Of a stretch of DNA of 64,000 bases, positions 17,871-26,353 are shown one piece after another (position 1 is the first letter of the stretch; the number at the start of each line of letters is the position of its first letter). The stretch comes from JBPYCR01 sp051846935. GTDB taxonomy: Bacteria; Bacillota; Bacilli; Bacillales; Amphibacillaceae. Under the pieces are notes generated by a model that saw only the letters and a program-made list of their open reading frames with translations, was not told where the DNA came from and searched no databases. The stretch covers positions 1 to 64,000 of the forward strand of contig NZ_JBPYCS010000006.1 of NCBI RefSeq assembly GCF_051846935.1, read 5' to 3'. The position numbers and the translations under genes are program-made.

Positions 17871-20090
17871 TTATTTATTTAATTTCAACGCACGTGGAAT
17901 TGCTTTTCTCCAAGTATCGTTGAGTTGCTGTACATCTTCTTCAATAATTGTTGAATGACGAGCTTTAACAACATATCGACCATCTGAAGTTACACTTCCA
18001 ATCGCTGTCGCTGCTTCCACCATTTTTTCAAACTGTTCCTGTTTTTCTTCCTTCACTGTAACAATTATTCTAGACTGTGATTCACTAAACAATGCAACCG
18101 TTGCATCTCCATCAACATATACTTCCAAGCCGAGTTCATTGGATTCGAATACACTCTCAGCGAGCGCCACAGCTAAGCCACCCTCTGCAATGTCGTGAGC
18201 CGACTGTACGATACCTTCTTGAATCGCTTGTAAAAGCTGTTGCAATCTTTTCGCTTCAACCTGTAAGTCAATCTCAGGTGCTTTGCCAGTATACGTACCA
18301 TCAATTATATTTTGTAATTCACTGCCACCAAATTCTGGTTTCGTCTCTCCAATTAAATAAATAACATCCCCAGGCGCTTGAAAATGATTTGGTGTAATAT
18401 GTGCAACCGTTTCATGAACACCTACCATACCAATAATCGGTGTAGGGAAAATAGCTTCTCCTTTTGATTGGTTGTACATCGAAACATTTCCACTTATTAC
18501 TGGCGTTTCAAGAACCTTTGCTGCTTCACTAATTCCATCGATGCTTTTATCCATTTGCCAAAATACTTCGGGATCAGTAGGATTTCCATAATTCAAGCCA
18601 TCCGTAAGTGCCAAAGGCTTTGCGCCTGAGCAAACGATATTACGTGCAGCTTCCGCAACGGCAATTTTACCGCCTGTTTCCGGATCTAAGTAAATATATC
18701 GAGCGTTACAGTCCGTCGTAATAGCAATTGACGTATCCGTGCCTTCTATTTTCACAACAGCCGCATCTGAGCCCGGTGCAACGATCGTATTCCCCTGTGC
18801 CTTTGCATCGTATTGCTCATATACCCACTCTTTACTAGCTATTGTCGGCTGCTGTAATAATTGCTTTAGCATCTGTGCATAATCAGCAACTTGCGGAACA
18901 TTACTTTCCATTTGTTGATAGCTCGCAAAGTAAGCAGCTTCTTTTGTTGGCAAATGATATACAGGAGAATCTTCTGCTAATGCATCGACTGGAATTTCAG
19001 CCTGAATTTCGCCATGCTGTTTAATTCGGAACTGTTTTTCTTCGATTACACGCCCAATCGCTGCCGCTTCGATATCATGCTTTTTAAATACAGCGATGAT
19101 CTCTTCCTCACGCCCCTGTTCAGCAACAAGAAGCATCCGCTCTTGAGATTCTGACAGCATTAATTCATACGCGCTCATATTCTTTTCCCTTTGTGGTACA
19201 AGATCTAAATTCATCTCAATACCTGTACCAGCTGCACTCGCCATTTCACTGGCAGAGGATGTTAAACCGGCTGCACCCATATCTTGCATTCCGATCAATG
19301 CGTCCGAATGGATAACTTCAAGACAAGCGTCAATTAGTCTTTTTTCAATATGTGGATCACCTATTGCAACGGCTGAAGTGTTCGCTTTTGCGTCTCCTTC
19401 TACGACATCAGATGAGAAGGTTGCACCGTGAATGCCATCCTTACCCGTATCTCTTCCCGCATAGATAACTACATTTCCTACACCTGAAGCAATTCCTTTT
19501 TGCATGTCTTCATGCTCTAAAAGACCGATGCACATCGCATTAACGAGCGGGTTCTCTTCATAGCAATCGTCAAATTGAATTTCGCCTCCGACCGTTGGTA
19601 CTTCTAATGTATTTCCGTAATGAGCAATCCCGCGAGCTACTTCCGTTAATAAATGACGGGATCGCTCCGTATTTAAATTGCCGAATCGTAACGAATTCAT
19701 CAGTGCAATTGGCTTTGCACCCATAGAAAACACATCACGCACAATGCCGCCTACACCCGTTGCAGCCCCTTCAAACGGTTCAACTGCAGATGGACTATTA
19801 TGACTTTCTAATTTAAAAACGACCGCTTTATTATTACCAATATCGATAACACCAGCACCTTCTCCAGGCCCTTGTAAAACGTGTGGTGCTTTTGTTGGGA
19901 ACTTCTTCAATAATGGCTTAGACGTCTTATAGCTACAATGCTCCGACCACATGACAGAGAAAATGCCTGTTTCTGTATAATTTGGCAACCGATTTAACAC
20001 GCGCTTAGCCATTTCGTATTCTTCTGTTGTTAAACCCATTTCCTTGTACAGCTGGTCTCGTTCAATTTGTTCAGGTGTAATGTTCATCAT
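17871..20090 (-). CDS. purL: FGAM synthase large subunit PurL (small-type)
   Basis: 739 residues from ATG 20090 (MMNITPEQIERDQLYKEMGLT). ATP-dependent amidation of FGAR to FGAM (step 4). Family stretches: WSEHCSYKTSKPLLKKFPT, the NSPSAVEPFEGAATGVGG loop, GAKPIALMNSLRFG, and a second PurM-like half with GLNYGNPTDPEVFWQ. The frame is open to 20144 but those 18 residues lack homology and a ribosome site; GAAGGGA precedes 20090. This small-type PurL normally works with PurQ (glutaminase) and PurS, encoded directly upstream in Bacillaceae; neither is here. Its end directly abuts purF. Confidence 0.95.
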   Translation of the reverse strand: MMNITPEQIERDQLYKEMGLTTEEYEMAKRVLNRLPNYTETGIFSVMWSEHCSYKTSKPLLKKFPTKAPHVLQGPGEGAGVIDIGNNKAVVFKLESHNSPSAVEPFEGAATGVGGIVRDVFSMGAKPIALMNSLRFGNLNTERSRHLLTEVARGIAHYGNTLEVPTVGGEIQFDDCYEENPLVNAMCIGLLEHEDMQKGIASGVGNVVIYAGRDTGKDGIHGATFSSDVVEGDAKANTSAVAIGDPHIEKRLIDACLEVIHSDALIGMQDMGAAGLTSSASEMASAAGTGIEMNLDLVPQREKNMSAYELMLSESQERMLLVAEQGREEEIIAVFKKHDIEAAAIGRVIEEKQFRIKQHGEIQAEIPVDALAEDSPVYHLPTKEAAYFASYQQMESNVPQVADYAQMLKQLLQQPTIASKEWVYEQYDAKAQGNTIVAPGSDAAVVKIEGTDTSIAITTDCNARYIYLDPETGGKIAVAEAARNIVCSGAKPLALTDGLNYGNPTDPEVFWQMDKSIDGISEAAKVLETPVISGNVSMYNQSKGEAIFPTPIIGMVGVHETVAHITPNHFQAPGDVIYLIGETKPEFGGSELQNIIDGTYTGKAPEIDLQVEAKRLQQLLQAIQEGIVQSAHDIAEGGLAVALAESVFESNELGLEVYVDGDATVALFSESQSRIIVTVKEEKQEQFEKMVEAATAIGSVTSDGRYVVKARHSTIIEEDVQQLNDTWRKAIPRALKLNK

Positions 20091-20197
20091 TAAGTAATCG
20101 TCCCTTCGTATTTTTGCATCTTTATTCAGCAAGCTACATTTCATTTTCTTTATGCAGACGAAGTCATCTTTATAAAGAATGCGCTAAATGGATTCCA
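20091..20197 (-). other. Spacer where purC, purS and purQ would be expected
   Basis: Only 107 bp lie between the purB stop and the purL start. No remnant of PurC, PurS or PurQ is recognisable in any frame. A 13-base sequence ATCTTTATAAAGA (around 20166-20178) also occurs in the purE leader near 23122-23134; whether this shared palindrome had anything to do with loss of the genes is unknown. Confidence 0.7.
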
Positions 20198-21496
20198 CTA
20201 CTTGTCCAGACCAATCTTAGTAAATATGTGATCAACGTTTTTCAAGTGGTACGTATAGTCAAAACAGTCATCGATCTCGTTTTGTACTAAAGCTTTTTTA
20301 ATTTCTGCGTTTTCTTCAAGGAGCTGTTTAAAATGCGTCCCTGTCTCCCACGCTTGCATAGCTAACGGCTGTACAATTCCATAAGCAGTCTCCCGTGCCA
20401 TCCCTTTGTCAATAAGGGCAAGCAGTACACGTTGAGAAAATATTACACCATAGGTTTTGTCGATATTTTTTCTCATGTTTTCTGGAAACACAGTTAACTT
20501 TTTCACTACATTCGAAAAGCGATTAAGCATATAATTTAAAGCGATTGTTGCATCTGGTAGAATAATTCGTTCCGCTGATGAATGGGAAATATCTCGCTCA
20601 TGCCATAACGAAACATTTTCATATGCTGTAACCATATACCCACGAATTACTCGAGCCATACCGCTCATGTTCTCAGATGCAATTGGATTCCGTTTATGCG
20701 GCATCGCTGAGGATCCGGTTTGACCTGCAGCAAAAAACTCCTCTACTTCACGTGTCTCTGTCTTTTGCAATCCACGAATTTCCGTTGAAAACTTTTCAAT
20801 CGATGTTGCGATTAAAGCAAGCACAGACACATAAGCAGCGTGGCGGTCCCGTTGCAATGTTTGGGTAGATACTGGAGCTGGCTTCAGCCCTAAATTTTTG
20901 CAAACATATTGTTCTACAAATGGGTCAATGTTTGCATATGTACCAACTGCTCCGGATAATTTCCCGAATTCGACACGATCCGCAGCCTCGTTAAACCGTT
21001 CCAAATTACGTTTCATTTCTTCATACCAAAGTGCCATTTTTAAACCGAATGTTGTCGGTTCAGCATGTACACCATGAGTACGGCCCATCATTACCGTATG
21101 TTTATGTTCAATTGCTTTTTCTTTTAATATAGTAATAAATCCAGTTAGATCTTTACGAATTATTTCATTTGCTTGCTTTAGCAAATAAGATAAAGCTGTG
21201 TCAACTACGTCCGTAGAGGTGAGTCCATAATGTACCCATTTCCGCTCTTCTCCGAGTGATTCAGAAACCGCCCGGGTAAATGCTACTACATCATGTCTCG
21301 TTTCTTGCTCTATTTCGTAAATTCGATTTACGTCAAAAGAAGCCTTTTTGCGGAGCGCTTGAACGTCGCTATGTGGAATAACCCCTAGCTCTGACCAAGC
21401 TTCACATGCTAAAAGCTCTACTTCAAGCCAAGCGTTATACTTATTTTCTTCCGTCCAAATCGCACCCATTTCCTCACGAGTATATCGACCTATCAT
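20198..21496 (-). CDS. purB: Adenylosuccinate lyase PurB
   Basis: 432 residues; fumarase/aspartase superfamily. It cleaves SAICAR to AICAR and adenylosuccinate to AMP. The signature loop SSAMPHKRNPIASENMSGM (about residue 262) and TRHDVVAFTRAVSE, HYGLTSTDVVDTA and GRTHGVHAEPTTFG are present. The ATG overlaps the purK stop by 4 bp (ATGA). SAICAR needed for its first reaction is made by PurC, absent from this operon; the AMP branch activity does not need PurC. Confidence 0.97.
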   Translation of the reverse strand: MIGRYTREEMGAIWTEENKYNAWLEVELLACEAWSELGVIPHSDVQALRKKASFDVNRIYEIEQETRHDVVAFTRAVSESLGEERKWVHYGLTSTDVVDTALSYLLKQANEIIRKDLTGFITILKEKAIEHKHTVMMGRTHGVHAEPTTFGLKMALWYEEMKRNLERFNEAADRVEFGKLSGAVGTYANIDPFVEQYVCKNLGLKPAPVSTQTLQRDRHAAYVSVLALIATSIEKFSTEIRGLQKTETREVEEFFAAGQTGSSAMPHKRNPIASENMSGMARVIRGYMVTAYENVSLWHERDISHSSAERIILPDATIALNYMLNRFSNVVKKLTVFPENMRKNIDKTYGVIFSQRVLLALIDKGMARETAYGIVQPLAMQAWETGTHFKQLLEENAEIKKALVQNEIDDCFDYTYHLKNVDHIFTKIGLDK

Positions 21497-22623
21497 CGCA
21501 TTTCCTCCTTAAATCGGTTTGCTTGTTGCAACACCGCTTTCTCACTATGTCCAATAAATGTTACATGTCCCATTTTTCTTTTGACCTTTGCTTCGTCTTT
21601 GCCATATAAATGTACAAACCCTTCCGAACTTCTTTGCAATGCATGTAATACTTGATTCATATTTTCACCAAGAATATTTGTCATTATGGCTGGCTGCAGC
21701 AAAGCGATTTGTACTAATGGTAGTCCACAAATCGCACGGATATGCTGTGTGAATTGCGATACATTGCACGCTTCAATCGTGTAGTGACCAGAGTTATGCG
21801 GACGTGGAGCCATTTCATTAATATAAATTTGCTCATCCTTCACAAACATTTCAATCGCAAACGTGCCGACCACGTTTATTTTTTTAGCGAGGACGGTTGC
21901 TGCTTCCAATGCTTTATCATGTACTGCTTTACTAATTGAAGCAGGAACTGTTGTTTCAAATAAAATATGATCCTTATGTTCATTTTGGGCAATTGGGAAA
22001 AATGTAATCTCACCTGTTTGCGCTCTACTAAAGACTACCGATATTTCCTTATCAAATGAAATCCAATGCTCAACGATACATGGGTGTTTTTCTTCGGCAA
22101 ACAAAATTGCTGCTTGCACATCTTCCGCTGTCGAAATTTTTAATTGACCCTTCCCATCATAACCGCCTCGACACGTTTTAATGACTGCAGGAAAAGGAAT
22201 GCTTTCCAGTGCATTTTCACACTCTTTTCCACTATGTACAATGCTAAATGGGGGAACAGGTAGATTATTTTCTTTAATTACTCTTTTTTCTTCTGCACGA
22301 TTTTGCGTAATCTGAAGAGCATACGCTCCCTGTGGAAGCTTCCCTTGCTGTTCAATATAAGCAGCGGCCTCCAAATCAACATTTTCAAATTCATACGTCA
22401 CAACATCCGCTTTAGCAGTTAGTTGTTTTATCGCTTGCATATCATCATATGCAGCAACAATATGCTCATCCGCAACTTGAGCGGTTGGGCAATTTTTCGC
22501 CGGATCTAACACAACGACCGTATACCCCATATATTTCGCAGATATAGTCATCATCCGCCCTAATTGCCCTCCGCCGATTATTCCAATAGTTTTAGGAGGT
22601 AATATAACATTACTTTTTTGCAA
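21493..22623 (-). CDS. purK: N5-carboxyaminoimidazole ribonucleotide synthase PurK
   Basis: 376-residue ATP-grasp enzyme converting AIR plus bicarbonate to N5-CAIR. Visible: IGIIGGGQLGRMMTISA at the N-terminus, KTCRGGYDGKGQ ATP-grasp loop (about residue 150), EMFVKDEQIYINEMAPRPHNSGH metal site region. TTG start at 22623 lies within the end of purE (14-bp overlap), after GAGGGACGAG. Ends overlapping purB. Confidence 0.96.
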   Translation of the reverse strand: MQKSNVILPPKTIGIIGGGQLGRMMTISAKYMGYTVVVLDPAKNCPTAQVADEHIVAAYDDMQAIKQLTAKADVVTYEFENVDLEAAAYIEQQGKLPQGAYALQITQNRAEEKRVIKENNLPVPPFSIVHSGKECENALESIPFPAVIKTCRGGYDGKGQLKISTAEDVQAAILFAEEKHPCIVEHWISFDKEISVVFSRAQTGEITFFPIAQNEHKDHILFETTVPASISKAVHDKALEAATVLAKKINVVGTFAIEMFVKDEQIYINEMAPRPHNSGHYTIEACNVSQFTQHIRAICGLPLVQIALLQPAIMTNILGENMNQVLHALQRSSEGFVHLYGKDEAKVKRKMGHVTFIGHSEKAVLQQANRFKEEMR

Positions 22624-23101
22624 GCTCGTCCCTCATTTCTGTTACTTTCTGTTTCATTTCATATCGATAGGTTTCCAATTTTTCTGCAATATACCCATCT
22701 GTTGCACCTAGTAGTTGAGCAGCATATAATCCTGCATTCGTTGCACCTGCTTTTCCAATCGCCATCGTTGCTACGGGTACACCACCAGGCATTTGGACGA
22801 TCGATAGAAGTGAATCCATGCCATCAAGTGCTTTGGATTGTACGGGGACACCAATAACCGGCAGCGTCGTTTTCGAAGCGATCATACCTGGCAAATGAGC
22901 TGCTCCACCTGCACCAGCAACAATTACTTTTAACCCACGCTCACGAGCCGTTGTCGCATATGCGAACATATCATCCGGTGTGCGGTGAGCTGAAACAACT
23001 TCCTTTTCATAGCTTATCCCAAGCTCATCAAGTACTGCACACGTATGCCGCATCGTTTCCCAATCTGAAATACTTCCCATAATAACGCCAACCTGTACCA
23101 T
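22610..23101 (-). CDS. purE: N5-CAIR mutase PurE
   Basis: 163 residues; isomerises N5-CAIR to CAIR. The class I PurE signature is clear: VIMGSISDWETM (phosphate loop), SAHRTPDDM, AGAGGAAHLPGM and PVIGVPVQ. First gene of the operon, about 230 bp downstream of a guanine-class riboswitch with two terminator-type hairpins, so expression should fall when guanine is abundant. Confidence 0.97.
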   Translation of the reverse strand: MVQVGVIMGSISDWETMRHTCAVLDELGISYEKEVVSAHRTPDDMFAYATTARERGLKVIVAGAGGAAHLPGMIASKTTLPVIGVPVQSKALDGMDSLLSIVQMPGGVPVATMAIGKAGATNAGLYAAQLLGATDGYIAEKLETYRYEMKQKVTEMRDELAKK

Positions 23102-23155
23102 GTAATCCCTCTTTCCAAATGATCTTTATAAAGATATTTCGAATAAAATAAACGT

Positions 23156-23206
23156 CTAAAAAAGCCTATTCTCCTCCCTCATAAATGAGAGAAGACGAAT
23201 AGACTT
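23156..23206 (-). terminator. Riboswitch-controlled terminator before purE
   Basis: Strong hairpin on the minus strand: arm AGTCTATTC (23205-23197) pairs with GAATAGGCT (23171-23163), continued inward by TCTTCTCTCAT against ATGAGGGAGGA, then a run of six T. Placed between aptamer and purE, it is the likely expression platform, although it lies about 130 bp from the aptamer. Confidence 0.8.
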
Positions 23207-23252
23207 CTACGTCTGTACGCATGTAAACAATAAAACATAACTTAGAAAACAG

Positions 23253-23297
23253 AAAAAAGCCAGCATTAGATAATTTATCCATAGTGTAGCTTTTTTC
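23253..23297 (-). terminator. Second hairpin between riboswitch and purE
   Basis: AAAAAAGC and GCTTTTTT arms, with an imperfect inner stem, directly after the aptamer on the minus strand. It is closer to the aptamer than the 23156-23206 hairpin and may be the true switch terminator or a bidirectional stop. Confidence 0.6.
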
Positions 23298-23334
23298 ATT
23301 TCAATAAATCACATGTTCACAGCGTTCATCTTCC

Positions 23335-23399
23335 CTCATAGTCCAATATTTACGGTACTGGGTAGAAACTTTCGGGCCATATTCCCAAAAATATATGAG
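23335..23399 (-). promoter_or_regulatory. Purine (guanine-class) riboswitch aptamer upstream of purE
   Basis: 65-nt element with all hallmarks of the xpt-pbuX class: P1 arms CTCATA/TATGAG, P2 with L2 AATATGG, the core GTTTCTACC, P3 CCAGTA/TATTGG with L3 CCGTAAA and the J3/1 junction GGACTAT. The discriminating base after GA is C, which selects guanine/hypoxanthine rather than adenine. Established mechanism for the family: ligand binding favours the terminator and lowers pur operon transcription. Confidence 0.93.
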
Positions 23400-23568
23400 G
23401 AGCTTATTCTTTTTTATTTATATTGAAATCTTTGCTAATGTTCATATATCCAACAACCCTATGACTCAACAAGATCGTTTAAAGCATTTATTTCTCATTC
23501 CATCTCCTATTGAAGTATACCAAACGAAAGGATTTTTCGTCAATAAAAAATCGAACATTAATTGGGAT

Positions 23569-24276
23569 TCAAGTTTTATTGTTCGGTTTTTCCGCATGAT
23601 CCTTCGTGCTATCCGACGCACCTGTTGGATCACTATCCTGTATTCCTTTTGTATCCTGTACGTTTTCGGCTGATTCATTCTCTATTTTTTCTGCTGGTTC
23701 TATCGATTTATTCTCTTTTTTCTTACGATCGTTCTTCGTAAATAATTTCCCTTTTCGAACTTGCTTTACCCAGAACCCACCATGAATCCGCTTAGGCTCA
23801 TAAGAAATAATAAATGCTTTTGGGTCAATTTGATTAATTGCTTCGTATAATTTAAGCTCATATTTCCGTGGTGTCAAAATTTGCATCGATAAACGATCTC
23901 CTTCCCTTCCATAGGAGGACCAACTCGTCACTCCATATCCTTTCTCTCTTAATATTCTCGTAAAAGCGATATCTGGATTTGAGGAGACCACATTAACAGT
24001 TATGTAGCCTAATGCTAACTTTTCTTCAATCTTCGTTCCAACGATTACACCGATACCAAACCCAACTGCATACGCAATAATGTTTTGGATTTGATTCAAA
24101 TTGTCCAATACTAAGCTTAAGCCGAGTACGTAAATTGTAATTTCGAACATACTTACAATTGCGGCTAAATATCGTTGACCTTTCAGCGTTAAAATCATTC
24201 GCATTGTAGAAAAAGAAACGTAAACAATATTAATTATAAGGATAATAGCCACCATAACGAAGGCATTATTCAGCAA
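23569..24276 (-). CDS. UPF0316 (DUF2179) membrane protein, YebE-like
   Basis: 235 residues. Three hydrophobic segments fill about residues 5-95 (VMVAIILIINIVYVSF, ALIVSM-type and the AYAVGFGIGVIVGT helix), then a soluble DUF2179 domain (YGVTSWSSYGREGDRLSMQIL, IDPKAFIISYEPKRIHGGFW) and a 50-residue highly charged, Ser/Glu/Lys-rich tail that is longer than usual. In B. subtilis the orthologue sits between pbuG and purE, as here. Function unknown; DUF2179 proteins are membrane anchored with a cytosolic domain. Confidence 0.88.
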   Translation of the reverse strand: MLNNAFVMVAIILIINIVYVSFSTMRMILTLKGQRYLAAIVSMFEITIYVLGLSLVLDNLNQIQNIIAYAVGFGIGVIVGTKIEEKLALGYITVNVVSSNPDIAFTRILREKGYGVTSWSSYGREGDRLSMQILTPRKYELKLYEAINQIDPKAFIISYEPKRIHGGFWVKQVRKGKLFTKNDRKKKENKSIEPAEKIENESAENVQDTKGIQDSDPTGASDSTKDHAEKPNNKT

Positions 24277-24892
24277 ATAGCTTCACTCCTAACCGATCAT
24301 TTTTACTTTCAAGAAAACTAATTTAATTATTTGCACCCTTTCTTAAATATTTCTCCTTGAATAATCGTCTGGAAGTATCGTGTTGATTTTTTAATACATA
24401 GGATATTCGCAGTCCAATTGCCGATTAACAAACTGTTGCTTGTCGGAAAAATAATTGGGTTTTCGATTAGCCCATGTAAAATTAAGTCCCCGACACGAGC
24501 TAATAGAATATATGAAAATCCAACTGGATAAAAAGGTCGGTGCGACTCCACAGTGCGTAGCATGAAGGTTTCACCATTCGCCCGCGGAAAGCGAGTAGGT
24601 TACATGAGCGGAAGTGATAGAAAATCGCTCTTTCTACACTATTTCCCGAATGCCCAAATAATTAACGTTTCACTATATGCTTACCCGAGAATAGGAAGCG
24701 CTGATGTGTTCAGTCTACCCAAAATCATCTTCATTTCCCAATCGGAACGATCGCTTCAACGACCCTTTTTCTTCTTTTAAAAATGCTGCTTTTTACGATT
24801 AATCAGCTTCTTCCTCGTCATCCTTTTCCTCCGCATCCTCCTCTTCATTTTCGCAAAATAGTAAAGCATGCTAATTCAGATATTCGCTTATT
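24277..24892. other. Gene-poor stretch between UPF0316 and MOSC genes
   Basis: 616 bp. The longest open frame (24327-24563, minus) has no ribosome site and no protein-like pattern. Sequence around 24575-24600 contains CGCCCGCGGAAAGCGAG, which resembles a degenerate intergenic repeat common in halotolerant Bacillaceae (from memory). A short very basic frame (24777-24848, minus, 23 codons, many Arg/Lys) follows a purine-rich run; I do not call it as a gene. Confidence 0.35.
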
Positions 24893-25603
24893 TTATTCTT
24901 CATTCGGGCCGAATACACGTTTTTCAATAGAAGAAGACTGGCCACGTAACCTTTTATTTAATGTTCGCTTCCAATTTTCTGCAAGAAGCTCACAGGCTGC
25001 AAGCTGTTGTGCTAACCGTAGATCGTCTTTATAAATATGCATAACTTCGTTACAAGCTGCAATTGTCCATTGTGGATATGGTCGATCCAACAGTTCAATA
25101 TCAATTCGAGAGATAACATGCCCTTCTTCTAATACACGGAAATACCAACCCGTTTTTCCACTGTTTTGAATTCGTAATGCAAAATCTTTAACACGAAAAC
25201 GACGGGCAGGCTTCCAGCAAGGTTGTCTCGGCTGAGAAACTTGAATGATTGCATCGCCAAATTGATACGTATCCCCAATACATACAGTATACTCATCCAT
25301 TTCAAGTACGGAAATGTTCTCTCCCATTGCACCGGCATCAATCATCGGTTGTTCTAAATCTTGCTTCCAATACGTATAATGCTTAATTGGATAGGCAAAT
25401 ACAGCCTTTTCTGGACCGCCATGATTTTTCTTGTCAGCCACCTCATCCCCAGAAAAACCATTTTTCCCTAACCAAATTTGCGCTTCTACTTCTGATTTAA
25501 ACATTCCGCTTTCCCACGGTTTATCCATTGGGTTCCTGGCATTGGGATTGCCCATTTGCTTTACTTTTCCCGTAAAAATTTTATGAACAAACGGTTCTTC
25601 CAT
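24893..25603 (-). CDS. MOSC domain-containing protein (YiiM/YflK type)
   Basis: 236 residues. MOSC domains bind sulfur or molybdenum-cofactor-type ligands through a conserved Cys; here it is in IQVSQPRQPCWKPARRF (about residue 130). The GGPEKAVFAYPIKHYTYW and DAGAMGENISV segments are typical of the stand-alone YiiM-like group, which in E. coli handles 6-N-hydroxylaminopurine detoxification; whether this one does so is inferred only. ATG 25603 follows GAAGGTAG. Divergent from msrA across 116 bp. Confidence 0.88.
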   Translation of the reverse strand: MEEPFVHKIFTGKVKQMGNPNARNPMDKPWESGMFKSEVEAQIWLGKNGFSGDEVADKKNHGGPEKAVFAYPIKHYTYWKQDLEQPMIDAGAMGENISVLEMDEYTVCIGDTYQFGDAIIQVSQPRQPCWKPARRFRVKDFALRIQNSGKTGWYFRVLEEGHVISRIDIELLDRPYPQWTIAACNEVMHIYKDDLRLAQQLAACELLAENWKRTLNKRLRGQSSSIEKRVFGPNEE

Positions 25604-25719
25604 CGTGCTACCTTCTTTCGCTTTGTGTTATAGTTGAGAAAATGTCTATTTTCATTTTATCTGATATTTTTACTTATTGTAAGCAATGAATCGTTATTAA
25701 ATAAAAGGAGTGCGAGAAT

Positions 25720-26247
25720 TTGAACAAGAATTTTGAAAAGGCTACTTTTGCAGGAGGGTGCTTTTGGTGCATGGTAAAGCCTTTTGACCAATGGGATGGA
25801 ATTAAGGAAGTCGTTTCGGGCTATACAGGAGGCACCCTAGAAAACCCAACCTATGAAGATGTGAAGGCTGGTAATTCCGGACACTATGAAGCAGTGCAAA
25901 TTACATATCAGCCTGAAATTATTTCCTATAAAGAAATTGTCGACATTTTCTGGAAGCAAATTGACCCTACAGATGCCGGTGGCCAATTCCATGATCGAGG
26001 TGACTCTTACCGTACAGCCATTTTTTACCATACAGCAGAACAAAAGAAAATCGCTGAAAGTACTAAGAAAGAACTGGAAGAAAGCGGGCGTTTCAATCGA
26101 CCTATAGTAACGGAAATTTTGCCGGCAGATGTATTTTATCCTGCTGAGGATTATCATCAAGACTATTACAAAAAGGAAAAAGCTGCGTATGAAAAAGACC
26201 GAGCAATTTCTGGCAGAGATGATTTTCTACAACAAGTATGGGAATAA
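25720..26247 (+). CDS. msrA: Peptide-methionine (S)-S-oxide reductase MsrA
   Basis: 175 residues. Repairs methionine-S-sulfoxide using an N-terminal catalytic Cys in ATFAGGCFWCMVKPFDQ. Other family blocks are VSGYTGG, NPTYEDVKAGNSGHYEA, FWKQIDPTDAGGQFHDRG, YRTAIFYH and AEDYHQDYY. It begins with TTG eight bases after AGGAG. No MsrB gene is adjacent. Transcribed opposite to the surrounding operons, probably with the downstream MFS gene separate (106-bp gap). Confidence 0.95.
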   Translation: MNKNFEKATFAGGCFWCMVKPFDQWDGIKEVVSGYTGGTLENPTYEDVKAGNSGHYEAVQITYQPEIISYKEIVDIFWKQIDPTDAGGQFHDRGDSYRTAIFYHTAEQKKIAESTKKELEESGRFNRPIVTEILPADVFYPAEDYHQDYYKKEKAAYEKDRAISGRDDFLQQVWE

Positions 26248-26353
26248 GACTTGAATCGACTAGTTATTTTTTAAGAGGCGTTGTGATCTGAACAGCTTCC
26301 TGTTAGCTATTTCCAAGCATTTACGTACGGTTTGTCAGTGAGGAGCGAGACGA

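Noticed and set aside
17860..17900. PurL-PurF fusion by -1 frameshift so that PurF includes its Cys
   Set aside because: Reading -1 before the purL stop would give Lys-Ile-Lys-Glu-Glu-Cys-Val-Met, but the tRNA-Lys slip from AAA onto UAA is poor and there is no downstream stem or slippery heptamer.
23466..23678. 70-codon minus-strand frame overlapping the end of UPF0316
   Set aside because: A shadow of the UPF0316 3' end and leader of the riboswitch; basic composition without ribosome site.
24327..24563. 78-codon minus-strand frame upstream of UPF0316
   Set aside because: No ribosome site and no conserved pattern.
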